Assembly (NCBI RefSeq): GCF_036884655.1 | Contig: NC_088339.1 | Span: 31,023,001-31,087,000, forward strand | DNA from: Musa acuminata AAA Group | Lineage: Eukaryota > Streptophyta > Magnoliopsida > Zingiberales > Musaceae | Reading direction: 5' to 3' | Length of the DNA: 64,000 nt | Shown here: piece after piece, positions 36,785 to 48,970 of the stretch | Position numbering within the stretch: position 1 is the first letter of the stretch | Layout: each line of letters begins with the position of its first letter | Translations under genes and position numbers: made by a program | The notes under the pieces: model-generated | What the model was told of the DNA's origin: nothing | Seen by the model: only the letters and a program-made list of their open reading frames with translations | The model's database searches: none

Positions 36785-38603
36785 AGTTGACCCTACTTAT
36801 TGCGAGAGGCTGCTCACTCGGTACAACTGATGCTCAATGAATATGAATACTTCATTGGAGCTTTTATCGTATGATGGATGATGGGGTGCAGATTTCGATG
36901 GGCTAAGCATTATGTGATCTGGTAAGAAGTGAATAACTTTGTTGTGCTTCTCCATGTGCCAATCTCCTGCCTTTTAAGCTCTTCCTTTGGTTTGAGTGTA
37001 GTACTGTTTTCTCTTTCAAGTTTGGTTGTTCATCTTAGTGAGGTTTGACACGGTATGGGGTTTCAGGGTCTAGTTGCTGGTTTTTGTATTGGTTGTATAG
37101 ATTGGAGGAAATGAAGAAGATTGATGTAGGTACTGATTGCCCTTTTCCTTTTTTTGTTCGTCACACGCGTCAGTTAAACCAGTTAAACCGGTTTAAGTGG
37201 TCCAAGGAATAGAACAACTTTTTTTGTTCTGCAGTGTCAGTTAAAATCACAAGCATTTGCTTTGTTGAAGCCCAATTCAGTTCAGTAGACAACTAATTAT
37301 GTATGGAACAATGCCTGTAAGATCAAAACTTCATTGCATGCTCATTGTAATCCAAAGTTGTTCTATTCCTTGGACCACTTAAACCAGTTATGAGCCTGTG
37401 TTCTTTTGTTTGTAAAAAAATTCTTTTGTTCCTTTAAAAACAACAAAAGAAAAAGAAAGCTCACTACTTAACTATTACAAGGATTGAGATGTAGTTAGAA
37501 GTGGAGATTGGAACTTTTTGAAATGGATACAGAAGTGAAGTTTTTTTTACTTATATTTGATTTATGCATATGAGTATTTGATTATTTAGTCTCACAATGA
37601 ATGGTTGAGTTCTGACCTTGATAACTCTATGAGTTGTTATCAACATGGTATTACCCTTTCAAAATTTTCATTAATGTAAATAATACATATATTAGGATTA
37701 TTATATTATCTCTAATATTCTTAAGCTTTAAAAGAAGTCAATGCCAATTAAAATTTCAACTACTCTCATCATTAAATTCGTGTCTAATAAAGTTATACCC
37801 AATGAAGAAGAACCTTAATTATTGGTCACCATTAAATAGCAATCTATGATCATTAGTATTCTAATTAGAAACTTCCCCATCAATCTACTTATCAAAGAAA
37901 GATACATTAGGAAGCAAAGAAAGAGAAAGTCTAAGATGTAGGCCACCTACCTGTGCCGAAGTGATTCGGCTCAGCCACTTGGTTGGACGCTGACGGATCT
38001 CATCATCAAGCTTAATGTCACTTTGTTAAGCGAAACATCCTTGTCGGATTTGCTGGCCCATTTAGGTGCGGAGCTTGTGGATCCAAAACAAAGGATCCGC
38101 ACTCAGAAAGTATTGGGTCGGATATTTGGGTTATCGGATCCGCGAACGTGGGTGTGGGAGTATGCGGCAATTCTACTCCTTTATAGGAAGTGAGGAAAGG
38201 GAAAGCGAGCCCGAAAAAAGTAGTCGGCGATGTCGCTATTTTGCTTCCTCTTTTCGAACGCTTCCATCATTCCAACGGGCGTCCTGTGTGCCGACATTTT
38301 GCTCTTTACTCCTTACCGAATGAATCATTTATGCATCGGTCCAATTAGATCTACAATTTGAGTGGGATCAGATGATGAAAGATATTAATTATTATAAATA
38401 AAGAATTAGAAAAAGCAGTTTTTCCTGAACAGATTCCGTTCTGCCTAATGTTATTCCTATCCAAATCTAACTAATAACCCTAAAATTAAGATTACTATTC
38501 ATATTTTTCGAAATAGTAAGGGCTTTTATGAAAACAATCCCATAAAGAACTGCTTTACAACAAACCCCTCAAACAAGCCCAAAATTAGAATGCTTCACGC
38601 ACA
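36785..38603. other. Kinase 3' flank and VAMP promoter region
   Basis: The first ~350 bases are probable kinase 3' UTR. An inverted repeat follows at 37185-37390. 37500-37900 is AT-rich. 37920-38340 is of higher GC and contains repeated GGATCCGC/GGATCCGA phrases, but no credible gene; the frame at 38066-38323 matches nothing known. Confidence 0.5.
37185..37390. repeat. 36-bp near-perfect inverted repeat (hairpin)
   Basis: The left arm 37185-37220 and right arm 37355-37390 are inverted complements at 34 of 36 positions, including 31 consecutive perfect pairs starting at GGTTTAAGTGGTCCAAGGAA on the left. The loop is 134 bases. As RNA this would fold into a stable stem. It lies about 400 bases past the kinase stop codon. 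It could be a small MITE or a small-RNA precursor; no known miRNA sequence was recognised in the stem. Confidence 0.85.
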
Positions 38604-38613
38604 AATATAAAAG
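38604..38613 (+). promoter_or_regulatory. TATA box of VAMP gene
   Basis: AATATAAAAG lies about 175 nt upstream of the VAMP start codon, followed by a purine-rich then pyrimidine-rich leader. A transcription start near 38635-38645 would give a 5' UTR of about 145 nt. Assigned by motif and position. Confidence 0.6.
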
Positions 38614-38786
38614 AGGGTGAAGAGGAAGAACCAAAGGAGTTCGGTTTCTTTCTCGTTCCACCCCCCCTGCGTTGGGCGTCGCCATTACTCGCCGTCCTTC
38701 CTCCTCTTCTTCCTCCTCCGTTGGGGTTTTCTTCCACAGATCTAGATTTTGGGTTTCTTCTGGTCTGGGTGGGGGTCGGAGATCAC

Positions 38787-41700
38787 ATGGAGCAGCGGTC
38801 GTTGATCTACAGCTTCGTCGCCCGGGGTACGGCCATCCTGGCGGAGTACACCGAGTTCACAGGGAACTTCACTACCATCGCCTCCCAGTGCCTCCAGAAG
38901 CTCCCCGCCACCAACAACAAGTTCACCTACAACTGCGATGGCCACACCTTCAATTACCTCGTCGACGATGGCTTCAGTGAGCCTCCCGTTCCGATCCCTC
39001 CTCTGTCCCTCTGGCTGCGTTCTTGCCTTGTGTGATCGGTTCTTATTTCGCTCTTGCGTGGGTTGATCGGTGCATTTGGCGTGGGGGAAATGTTGGTTCG
39101 GTTAGTTTTCGTGTTTGCTTTGTAGTGAGATTTGGTTGATCGGCAACGGTTTTTTAGGTCCTATGGGATTCCTTTGCTGTTTGCATTATTTTGGAGTTCT
39201 GGGAAGACAGATTCCATCTAAGTGCTGCGTTTTGGGTCGATTCGGGTAGAATTTTCGGAACCAGAACAGTGTTAGAAAAAGAAGATGGTTGCTCTTAGAG
39301 AACTGTAATATATAGTGGGTTTTGGCTGCTTGTGTATTATGTGCTTCAGAAGCAATTTATTTAGTTTGGAGGGAAAGAAAAGGTTGAGTTGTTATATGCT
39401 AATAGAGCGGAAGATAAGAGTACCAGGCAGTTAGAAAAGATCAAGATGAAAGGTTTGCTTGAATGTACATGTTCTTTTCATTTTAGGCATCTCATTTACA
39501 TCAATCATGCTAATTCAGATACCAGACTAAAATCATTATTTTGCAAAATTTTGATGTGTTTTGACTATTATCATCTCGTAAGATATTAAGGGACATTATT
39601 GCTAACATTCTCACAGATGAAAAGGTATGTTGAACAAAGGCTTCTGTTTTTCCTTTTTCTTGATGGCACTCAAGTTGCTTGATTCTCTCATGCGTGGAAC
39701 TGAAACCTGCTGTTCTCTCGTATAAACATCATAGTTTAGCTGAATAAAGGTGTTTATCCTGTATATGTATATTTTTCAGTCATATTAACCATTTGGAATC
39801 TCTGTCTCTCGAGCTGTTTCTCTGGAAATTGACAGTTTATTATTCTCTTTCTGACACTCATTAAGATCGCTTTCTTAGCAATCGATGTGGTTTGTGTATC
39901 TTATATGTAAGATGAATCATATGTTTCAAATCTTTGGACATGCCTTTCTTTGCCGATATACATAGGAACGATTTTAGTGATTTCCTAAACTGTACATGTT
40001 TGTTAGTTGCTGAAGCTTATTACTAAATAGTTAAATCCAACTTTAGTATTTAGTTATACTTTTGTTAGCATATATGGAAATAGTTGGCATATTAATATGC
40101 TTCAATTATTCAACCATTTATTGGCATTTATTATTGGAGAAGGTAGTGAAGCCCTCTTATCTGCTATTTCTGTTTTTGGCTCATACAAATAATTGAGATT
40201 TACTTTTTTGTCTCTTGGAATTTGTTTGTGTTTGCTGTAGTAGTTACTTGTATGAAAATGATATATTCTGAAACAAAAAGGAATTGTTGAGTTCATTCAT
40301 CAATCATCATATTACCCATTCCCAAGAATTCATGAATAGCTATTTTTGTTTCTCCCTTGTTGTCTCAAGCAAATACAGCTGATTATTTGTTGCTTCAGGA
40401 AGTATAGGTAGCTTCTTTGTGGGCTAGGGATGTGTTTGGCAAATGCTGATCTACACAAGAAGTTTGCAGTGGTACTTTAAGTGTCTTAGGGGATTGGTTA
40501 ATATGTCAATTTTGCTGGAATAGGATCTTGGTTATGCAAAATATTAATGTGTTTGGAATATTATTATCATGTAAATTATCAAGGACATTATTGCAACATG
40601 ATATGCGGGTTGATATCTTGATCAGAATGTTCAGGATCTTAAAGTTTAGCTGCTACAGACTGTTGCATAGTAACTTGATTTAAATATTATTTTCTATTGA
40701 GGTGCTTAAGGTATCTTTACTTAAAATTTCTCATGCCTTGACCGATTAACCGAAATTTCACTGCAGGAGGAGCAATATATGTTTCTATTTTAGTAATCTG
40801 AAGTCTTATGTCTTTTGGCCATCTTGTCTTGGGACTTTCTGGAACAGACCAGGCGATTTCCAGTAATTTGCTCAATGTTCATATATCTGGCAGGTGCCTT
40901 TGTACATATTTTCCATGCTCCCATCACTAATTTGGTGAAATATGTGAGGCTAAGTTTGTTAGGTTTGTTGGAACAGGTCACTTTCTAATGTTTCATGGGG
41001 CTAATTGTTGTTGGCTTGTTAAATCTTCCAAGAGATGTTGCTTCTTTTTATGTTTGCATATGTTTATCAGTTGCAATTTCTGAGACTGGTTTTGTAGTAG
41101 GAGCTGAAATCAGACATCAATTTTGCAGCATATGGGGTCGTTGCTGCTGAGTCGTTTGGCAGGCAAGTTCCCATTGCCTTCCTGGAGAGAGTTAAGGAGG
41201 ACTTCAGTAAACGATATGGAGGAGGAAAAGCTGCAACAGCTGCAGCCAATAGTCTAACCCGAGAGTTTGGGTACCTTTTTCCTGCATCCAACTAGTTGCC
41301 ATTTTATTCCAGCATAGTTAATTGTGTAGTTTCACTTACATGTCAGGTCAAAGCTTAAAGAGCACATGCATTATTGTGTGGACCACCCTGAGGAAATAAG
41401 CAAGCTGGCCAACGTGCAAGCTCAGGTTTCTGAAGTAAAAGGGGTCATGATGGAAAATATCGAGAAGGTGCATAATTTTTTTCTGTTAAATTGTCCTAAC
41501 ATGTTACATTTATTCGAAGTTGTCATGTTTCTAATGTCTAAAATTGTAATTGCTGTTCCTGCTGATTTTAGGTTCTTGATCGTGGGGAGAAAATTGAGTT
41601 GCTCGTTGACAAAACAGAAAACCTTCGCTCCCAGGTGTGCAATGCATATTTGCCATATCGGCACAGTTAGTAGGCAGCAATAGACGACGTTCATAGTTTA

Positions 41701-41966
41701 TTTGGGGAATGACAATCTCTATTCTTTTTTCCGTTCCCATCTCCATCTTATTTTAAATATGCTGCTAGTCTTGCTTTTTGATGGTTTTAATTCTAATTGA
41801 TCTTTGATGTATGGGATTGCAGGCTCAAGATTTCAGGCAGCAGGGAACAAAGATGAGAAGGAAAATGTGGCTACAGAATATGAAGATAAAACTTATTGTC
41901 TTGGGCATCATCATCGCACTAATCCTCATCATTATCTTGTCTGTTTGCCATGGCTTCAAATGCTAG
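38787..41966 (+). CDS. VAMP72-family R-SNARE (VAMP721/722/726-like)
   Basis: Tail-anchored vesicle SNARE that pairs with plasma-membrane syntaxins in secretion, 219 aa, the usual family length. Five exons: 38787-38976, 41129-41270, 41347-41467, 41572-41634 and 41823-41966; all GT-AG, total 660 nt. An N-terminal longin domain (about 1-125) begins [20 protein letters not shown]. The SNARE helix (about 130-185) has the diagnostic zero-layer Arg in [18 protein letters not shown]. The hydrophobic anchor ([17 protein letters not shown]) ends HGFKC. The first residues encoded by exon 2 read TYGVVAAES, where I remember TYCVVAVES in relatives. An upstream in-frame ATG at 38721 would add 22 residues, but the family start MEQ is at 38787. 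Intron 1 is 2152 bp with no gene inside. Confidence 0.95.
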
Positions 41967-42342
41967 TATGGATGAATATGATACCCCCCACACTTCATCC
42001 CCTATGATATATCAGAACTGGTGCTTCCAAGTATATGGATTGCGTTGTTGTTGACATATGGTTTATCTGTCCCAATACTTTTACGAATATTATCACATCA
42101 CATCTCTTAGCTTATGGGATGGTTGGATTTGACGTTGTACGTTTGATAATTGTGCGGGTGGGTGTTGTCTGAACATTACTCTTTCTTGCTCTACGAGTTA
42201 AATTTTCTGGCGTGAAAATTATGGTTGTGTAGTAATTTGTGAGATGCATGTCCTTACGATTGCTTTTGGCGTTTGCTTTCAATGCTAAGATACGAGAGTG
42301 CATTATGCTGAGTAATTGTCGTTTTGTCACGGTTTGATTATA

Positions 42343-42879
42343 GAGTATTTTACCTACGAAAGTATTTACTATCGGACTTTTTATCAAACAGTGCTCTCTA
42401 ATTGGTTTTTCTTTGGAGATTTTCTATCAAATGTTCCTGCGCCTTCCACCAGTTGCCTTCGTTCGATGTTGCCTCCATCATCATCACCCCCTACTTCGAC
42501 CATGAGCAGTGCCCCACCTCCTCCCTTGTTGCTTGTCCTTTCTCATGGCCTTTGTGTAGTGTCGCCCACAAGCGACAACATTCATCCAGGAGGATGTGGC
42601 TACCTCTCCATTGTCTCTTCGTCGTGAGTTACGTAGGTCGGTGAACCCAATAGAGAGGCAACGACCAAGAGAACGAGAGAGGAGGAGGAGGGGGGAGAGA
42701 AGGAATAGGAAAAAGAGGAGGTGATCATAAGTGGACCAATGACAGCAAGTAAAAGACAAAGGGGTATTTTTTTTATAAGTTGATGAAAAAAGGGTACTCT
42801 CAGAAAAATAATAATAATAAATCAAGAGGCATCATTTGATAAAAGCTCAATAGTAAAAGCTTTTCTTGGTAAAATACTC
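42343..42879. mobile_element. Non-autonomous element with terminal inverted repeats
   Basis: The ends are exact inverted complements: GAGTATTTTACC at 42343-42354 and GGTAAAATACTC at 42868-42879. The inverted similarity continues inward with changes for some 80-100 bases (for example CTTTTTATCAAA against CTTTTATCAAA). Flanks TTGATTATA and TTGACTATT agree at 6 of 9 positions in place, so a decayed 9-bp target duplication is possible but not proven. The 537-bp element has a GC-rich centre and no transposase; Mutator-like is the best guess. Frames at 42316-42825 belong to it. Confidence 0.75.
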
Positions 42880-43767
42880 TTGACTATTCATGACAAACCT
42901 AAAATATATTCATATAACATGTAAGCATATTAAAATATTAGGAGTATTAAAACTATCTTTTTACTCTATATGTACCCCTCTAATTAAATGATAAAACTTT
43001 AATAAGCGATGTGAATAATGGAATTGATGCATTATTATTATTATTATTATTATTATTGATTGATTATTTTTATCCTTATATATATGGTGTCTATAGCGTA
43101 TGAATGAATTATAATTGGTTTAAAAAAATATTCTATTCTTTCTCTCTCATCAATCATTAAAAACTTATCATTTCTCTTCGAGCATCTCGATCCATCCTCT
43201 TATATTTATAAATATAAATATAAAAATGTTTGACTTATTCGATCTGATCATGTTAGTCAAGCAAAAAAAAAAAAAACAACATACTCGTTAGTGAAATGAT
43301 CAATATATTTGATATCTTTTAATCAAATAAAATATTGTTGCCATGATGAATCTTGTCACTTAATCATAGCTTCGAACAAAATATACCCTTCACTTATGAT
43401 ATGAGCATGAAAGCAACTAATGCATTCTAACTAAACAAAAGTATCTTCCCATTCATCCACTTAGCACAAAAGGCAAATATATGAGCTAATCATACAAAGT
43501 ATCTACTTATATGTGATTCAATATTTAATCAAGATATAAGTATCAAAACGTCTAATATATCACTACCGTGTAATACATTTCCCTTAACATAGTACATCTC
43601 TCCAACACACAGCATTAAGGTGCTTATTGCACCCTAATTGAGTAAAGTATCTTACCCTTGCAAAGACAAAGGCATTAAGATGCACCCAAAGCATCCTAAC
43701 TAAAGCATGTGATACATCCACCTTAACCTTAATATAACTATGCACCCAATTTTTCCATTTTGAAAGC

Positions 43768-43769
<2 letters not shown>

Positions 43770-43836
<67 letters not shown>

Positions 43837-43849
43837 TGTATGTATGTAT
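43770..43849. repeat. Compound (TA)n(TATG)n microsatellite
   Basis: About 20 TA units run directly into about ten TATG units, a compound microsatellite that probably arose by point mutation and slippage. Confidence 0.95.
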
Positions 43850-44299
43850 TATCCATGGGCATGGACCATCAATCTGCACGAGTAAAATTATCTGCATGCA
43901 TGAACACCATCACATGCGTGCATGGACAAATTATATGCTTGCATTGATCGAAAATACATATCAAAAGATGGACATAATGGTACCAAAAAACGGACCCATC
44001 AATAATAATACCAGCAAAAGAAAGACCGACAGTTGCACCATTATAACTCCTACACTAATTTCCACCTCCAATTTACCCAAAACATTATTAATAATCTGAC
44101 CATTGCAATAAAATCAACTCACAAATTAGGTAAAATCCACAAATTATATCTGCCAATTTACATTTAGTTTGACACTGCTTTTTCCCATATCCAATTTCAA
44201 ACCGATTTATTGTTACTGCCAACATCAATTTATATATTATTATACAATTTGCTAGCCTTCTTATAAATACCAAATAAAGAAGAGAGAGCACAACAATTC

Positions 44300-46033
44300 T
44301 CAGCAAGCTATCCGATCTCTGAAGGCGGAGATCTCCTCAAAAATGGGCAGCCTCTTTGACCTCGAAGGCACCCACTCGTTCAACACCAGCTCGATTCTCT
44401 CCATGATCTCGTCTTCTATACCGAGCCCAACCTCCGACGTCGATGTCGCTGGCCGGACCTCAATCTCGCGCAGCAGCTCTTCTGCCTTGTTCTTCGAACT
44501 CGTCCCGTCACCCGCGGCCGAGAAGCGGCCGTGAGTGACATCCTCGAGCGCTCGCCGAGCCTCGTCGAGTCTGCCTTGCTTCATGAGGCACAGCCCGAGG
44601 TTGCAGGCCTTGTTGGCGTCAGGCTCGATCATCTGAGCCTTGCGGTAGACCACCTCGGCGGCGGCGTAGTTGTTCTGCTGCATGTATGCCCAGCCTAGAT
44701 TTCCCTGTACCCACCCAGATGCAAACATCAGTGATCCGATGCGACCCACTGGGAGTAGCAGTGGAAGGTAGAAGGTGTTCGACCAGGATGCGAGCAGTCT
44801 CTCGCTTAATGGAGATCTGGAACTTCTTGCCGTGAGAACGTGCTGTTTTGGTCGCCTTCCCGTTGAAGGCCTCACCCATGTGTATCATGCGGAGCTTCTG
44901 CTTCAGCAGCTCGATCTGCTCCTCTACCATCCCACATTTCTGACCACCAAGATGTTGCGCCGCAATTAACACCAGAATTTTAGTCGCACTACATCTACAA
45001 CTTGTGATCGTTCGCCGTACCTTGTAGAGATCGATGAGGAGGTTGTCGAGGGATTCCTGCGCTTGCTTGGAGCAGAGGTGCCTGAAGGATCTGATGGCTT
45101 CGACTGCTTCTTCGGCTCGATCCTGCTGCTTCATCACCACCGCCATGTCCTTGAGAGCACTGTCCACCCTATCCCTGCCATTTATCGCCTTCCAGAACCA
45201 TAAAATTGCAGCTTCCGGATCCTTCTCCACCAACTGTTGCATTTTTGTGTAGGATTCCCAATCAATTATCACTTGGATGATAGTTAATTAGTAGGATAAG
45301 TAGATATCTATGCATCATGCACTGCGCCATGCATGAGCAAAATGAGCTCACCGACAAAACAACACTGGTGAGCTGCAGTAGCTGAGAGAACGAACAGGCG
45401 AAGCAGAATAAGCATCATGACAGATCAATCGATTTCATTATGTGAAATATTAAATCGATTTATGTCGAAATTGTTTCCCAAATGATCATCACATATACAA
45501 TCCTGACCGGATAAAACAACCCACCAAGCTATGATAATAAGATAAGGTCAGTGATGCAGCATCAAATGAGCCTCCTCACTGGATATTCTCAGACGAGCTA
45601 CTGCAGAAAAGAGAGATGGACAGATCTGGAAACTGGTACTTGTGTTTCCTTCCCTTGTTCATGCAAGATCTCACCTTTTTGACAGAACCTTGCAGGAAGA
45701 CCTGTCTTCCAGATCTTGGCCTCCTGATTCTTCCTCCATGGGTGCACATGAACAGCAGCAAGCTGTCACGATTCTAAAGGTGGAATGTCCAAGGAAAGCC
45801 CAAGAAGAAGCATCACGAGATCCCAACTGCAGCAGATGGGGGGAGAACACAAAAGGAGCTGCGGAAGTGTAAGATCCGAGCATTACCTGAAGTTGCTTGG
45901 CGCGGACGTAAGGGCTGTTGCCGGGCGGGACCTTGTGGATCACATGGAGCAGATCCTTCTTCTCGCCTCCTCCGCTCCTCTTCCAATTCCCTCCTTCCAT
46001 CTCCCCCCTCTTCCCTCTGCTTTCAGACTCCAT
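44300..46033 (-). CDS. TPR protein, SDI1 / POLLENLESS3-like family
   Basis: A plant-specific tetratricopeptide-repeat protein of 306 aa. Minus-strand exons: 46033-45887 (49 codons), 45233-45021 (71), 44939-44784 (52) and 44704-44300 (134 plus stop), all phase 0 and GT-AG. Family landmarks in order: EKKDLLHVIHKVPPGNSPYV, LVEKDPEAAI, DRVDSALKDMAVVMKQQDRA, SFRHLCSKQAQESLDNLLID, CGMVEEQIELLKQKLRMI, TKTARSHGKKFQ, then TPR segments ILGNLGWAYMQQNNYAAAE and NKACNLGLCLMKQGRLDEAR. Arabidopsis relatives are SULFUR DEFICIENCY INDUCED 1/2, which act in glucosinolate/sulfur control, and MS5/POLLENLESS3 in meiosis; the length fits the SDI-like side, but which paralogue this is cannot be said. The start at 46033 gives 11 residues before an alternative Met at 46000. 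Confidence 0.92.
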
Positions 46034-48383
46034 TCGGTGGCGGAGGCGGTGGTGTTGCGTGCCGAAACGAGGGAGCCGAGGGTAGAGGGGAGCCGAGGGC
46101 GGAGGCGGTGGTGTTGCGTGACGGCACGTACCTCGACGGGAAGGCGTCCAGATTCTGCGCCGCGAGCGGTGAAATCTCCTGTCGTGCCCACTCGGTGGTG
46201 CACTACGCCACGTGGCCGCTGATGTACCGACTGATGCCGCGCTCTGTTTTCGCTTACCAGCTTATGACCTGTCGGTTTGGTGGGCCCCAAACTTGCCTCC
46301 CAGGGTGGTGGGGTCCCCTCCGTTTTGATAACGGTACGGTATTGGTTCCGTAATTATCTTATTTTGTATTTATATTTCTTAATGTAAAATATTACGAAAA
46401 TTTCATTATTTATTTTTAAAAAATTATTATATAAAATATATACGATCCTCATTTGTGCACTCCAACATAATAAGACTTATCATTTATTGGTACTAACTAC
46501 TTTAAATATCTCATTTATCAAAAAATTGGCCAAGGTCATAATAAGTGCCAAATAGTTGACTTTCATTGCATAAATGACAAAATGGCAAAGGAATAAATGC
46601 CTTTTTAAGGATTACTGATGCCAAATAGTTGTTACATAACCTAAGTGTATTGGTAGAATAAATAAAATATATATATATAATTCAAATAATATTTTTATAA
46701 ATAAAAAAATAGAAAGAACAGATAGAAAAATAATAATTTAAAGATAATAAATAAAAAGTAATCCTTTTTATAGACCTCCGTATGTCTGGATGAGTCATTC
46801 CATCAGAAAATGAGTCTCACATCATTTACACAAAGATATAAAAAAATTTAATCGAATCGATTCATCTTCTCAAGATGAATTATAATGTGCTAATCATTTT
46901 TTATAGGCTAAAATATAAGAGAAAAATAAAAATTTATAATCATATCAAATTAAATATATGACTTGATTTAAAAAATAATATAATTTTCATCATCTTAGAA
47001 ATAAAATTGATTTCTTTATTTTTTTTATATATGTTAGCATGTGCTGACTTATTAGAAACAATCTACAATATAATCAAATCTATTTCCTCTTGGAAGATAT
47101 AGGAAGTTAATGACTCATGCATTCCTCTATACATAAAAAAGGTGGAATGTAGCTATCAAATCAAATCTTGATGAGAAGATTTACAAGAGCCCATTGTTCC
47201 ATCGACGAGCTTAGCAAATGGGCTCTATAAATATATACACATTGGGCAAGAAAGACATGGATATCACTAACTCGGTTAGCTTACAACCATGCTGTTCATC
47301 CATCCCCACATCAAAATGCACAGATAAACTCACCATGCGAAGACAATAATATCAATTGGACAAAGGCTGGCTGAGCCTGGCAATTTCATGTCAGACACTG
47401 GGCTTTCGATCTTTTAGTTCTACGACAGATCAGCAGCTCACAGAGCTTCTCAGCCGGAGAACCACCATGCACAGCCAACAACAGGACCACAGATGGCTCT
47501 CAGCTCTTATCGAACACAGTGAGAGATGATGTCAGACACCTGCCTGCCTCGTCGACACTGTACCCAGTGTCACATACATCTTGATCTGAGGACTGGGAGG
47601 TTTGCGAGCCATGATCTGTTCACCTGCTGCCGTGGAAACCTGTAGGCCTTTGTTCAGGCAGATGTTTCTGTCATGCACTGCTCTCCTTCTCCTGTTCCAG
47701 GGACCATGATGAACTGTGATAGCTACCCTTGCCTCCGCAAGCTAATCCACCACCATTAGCATGGCTGTGGATTTCATCTATGCATCGTGTCTCTGTCACC
47801 GTCATTTTTCGGTCGCCAACTCGTACAGATCATGTCGTGATCTGAATTCGATCTTTCCCTGCCTCACTGCTAGTCCTTTTGCCTCTTGTTTTGGGTTCTT
47901 GCGAATGTTCATATGCATCCCTCCATAGTGTGGAGGTGTCCAATTCTGAAATCTCATGCACATATTGGTCATGCACGATACGAGTCCCTATCGGGTACGA
48001 TTTCGACCAACCAAAGCAAAGGCTGATGACATGGCAGGTGGCCATTGATAGATCCATGGAGCCCCACGTGAGGTCTCATTGGGATCCACCACCGCAGGGC
48101 CCCGCCCGGTCGGCCCACGCCTTCCTGTTTCTCCACTCGGCAGACTCGCAGCCCGAAGAGATGAGCTCGAACCCAAAGCAACACCCCCCAGAGAGAGAGA
48201 GCTTTTGGCCAGTCGGTATCCAAGCAAGTGAGCTAAAACCAGCTTGTTCTTCCTTTACGGTTCTATTTAATTAGCTCACGTTGAAGGTCCTGTAAAAGCA
48301 CAGCAGAATCGCCTCCAACTCCAAAGAGCAGATAAAGAGAAGGTTCAAAAGAAGAAAGAGCAGCACAAGTATCCCCGTCCAGA
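46034..48383. other. Divergent spacer between TPR and CLE genes
   Basis: 46034-46330 is GC-rich leader or promoter of the minus-strand TPR gene. 46340-47130 is very AT-rich. 47130-48380 has mixed composition and includes a G-box core CACGTG at 48065-48070 upstream of the CLE gene. The frames here (45785-46353, 47830-48274) are not recognisable proteins. Confidence 0.5.
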
Positions 48384-48390
48384 TATAAGA
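48384..48390 (+). promoter_or_regulatory. TATA-like box of CLE gene
   Basis: TATAAGA about 150 nt upstream of the CLE start codon, followed by a C/T-rich leader. Motif and position only. Confidence 0.45.
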
Positions 48391-48539
48391 ATTCCCTCAG
48401 TCATCCACCCAACCCACCCCCTTCTCTGCTCTGCTCTTCCGCCTCCTCGGCCGCCTGTTGTTCTGTGGAGAAGAAGGGGAGCGGAAGAGGATCAAGCGAA
48501 GCAGGAGGAGGAAGAAGAAGAAGAAAGAGGAGGGAGAGG

Positions 48540-48934
48540 ATGTGCAGTGGTAGGTCCATGAGGGCCTCGGTCGGCGGCCTTGCATGGCTGCTGTGTCTCG
48601 GGCTCTTCATCTCTGCGTGCGTAGTTGGTGGAGGGACAAATGCCACACCACCAGTGACTGTTCCAATTGTGGCTTCGTCGAGAGACAGGCCATTGGGAGA
48701 CAGGAGCTTGGATCCTCTCCGTGCAAGCAAGAGAAGAGTGCCTAATGGCCCTGATCCCATTCACAACAGGTAAATTTCGATGGCAGCATTCATCATGCAA
48801 TCTTCATTTCTTCATGCATACTGAATCTGTATCGAGTTATGCTTTTACTACGAAACAACTTTGTGTCTAAAATGCAAGAGTTGAGTCTTTCTACGATCGA
48901 TGCACAACTGTAAGGTCATGCATGGAAGGTCTTT

Positions 48935-48970
<36 letters not shown>

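Larger units (their letters stand above)
41967..44299. other. Spacer between convergent VAMP and TPR genes
   Basis: The first ~350 bases are probable VAMP 3' UTR. An inverted-repeat element occupies 42343-42879. 42900-44290 is AT-rich with an ATT run at 43034-43059, a long TA/TATG microsatellite at 43770-43849 and no credible gene. Confidence 0.5.

Noticed and set aside
43770..43849. Regular repeats that might suggest a CRISPR-like array
   Set aside because: All regular arrays in the window are di-, tri- or tetranucleotide microsatellites without spacers, and the DNA is eukaryotic.
48465..48539. Upstream in-frame start for the CLE precursor
   Set aside because: It would place a Lys/Arg/Gly-rich stretch before the signal peptide. 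Starting at 48540 gives a normal secretory N-terminus.
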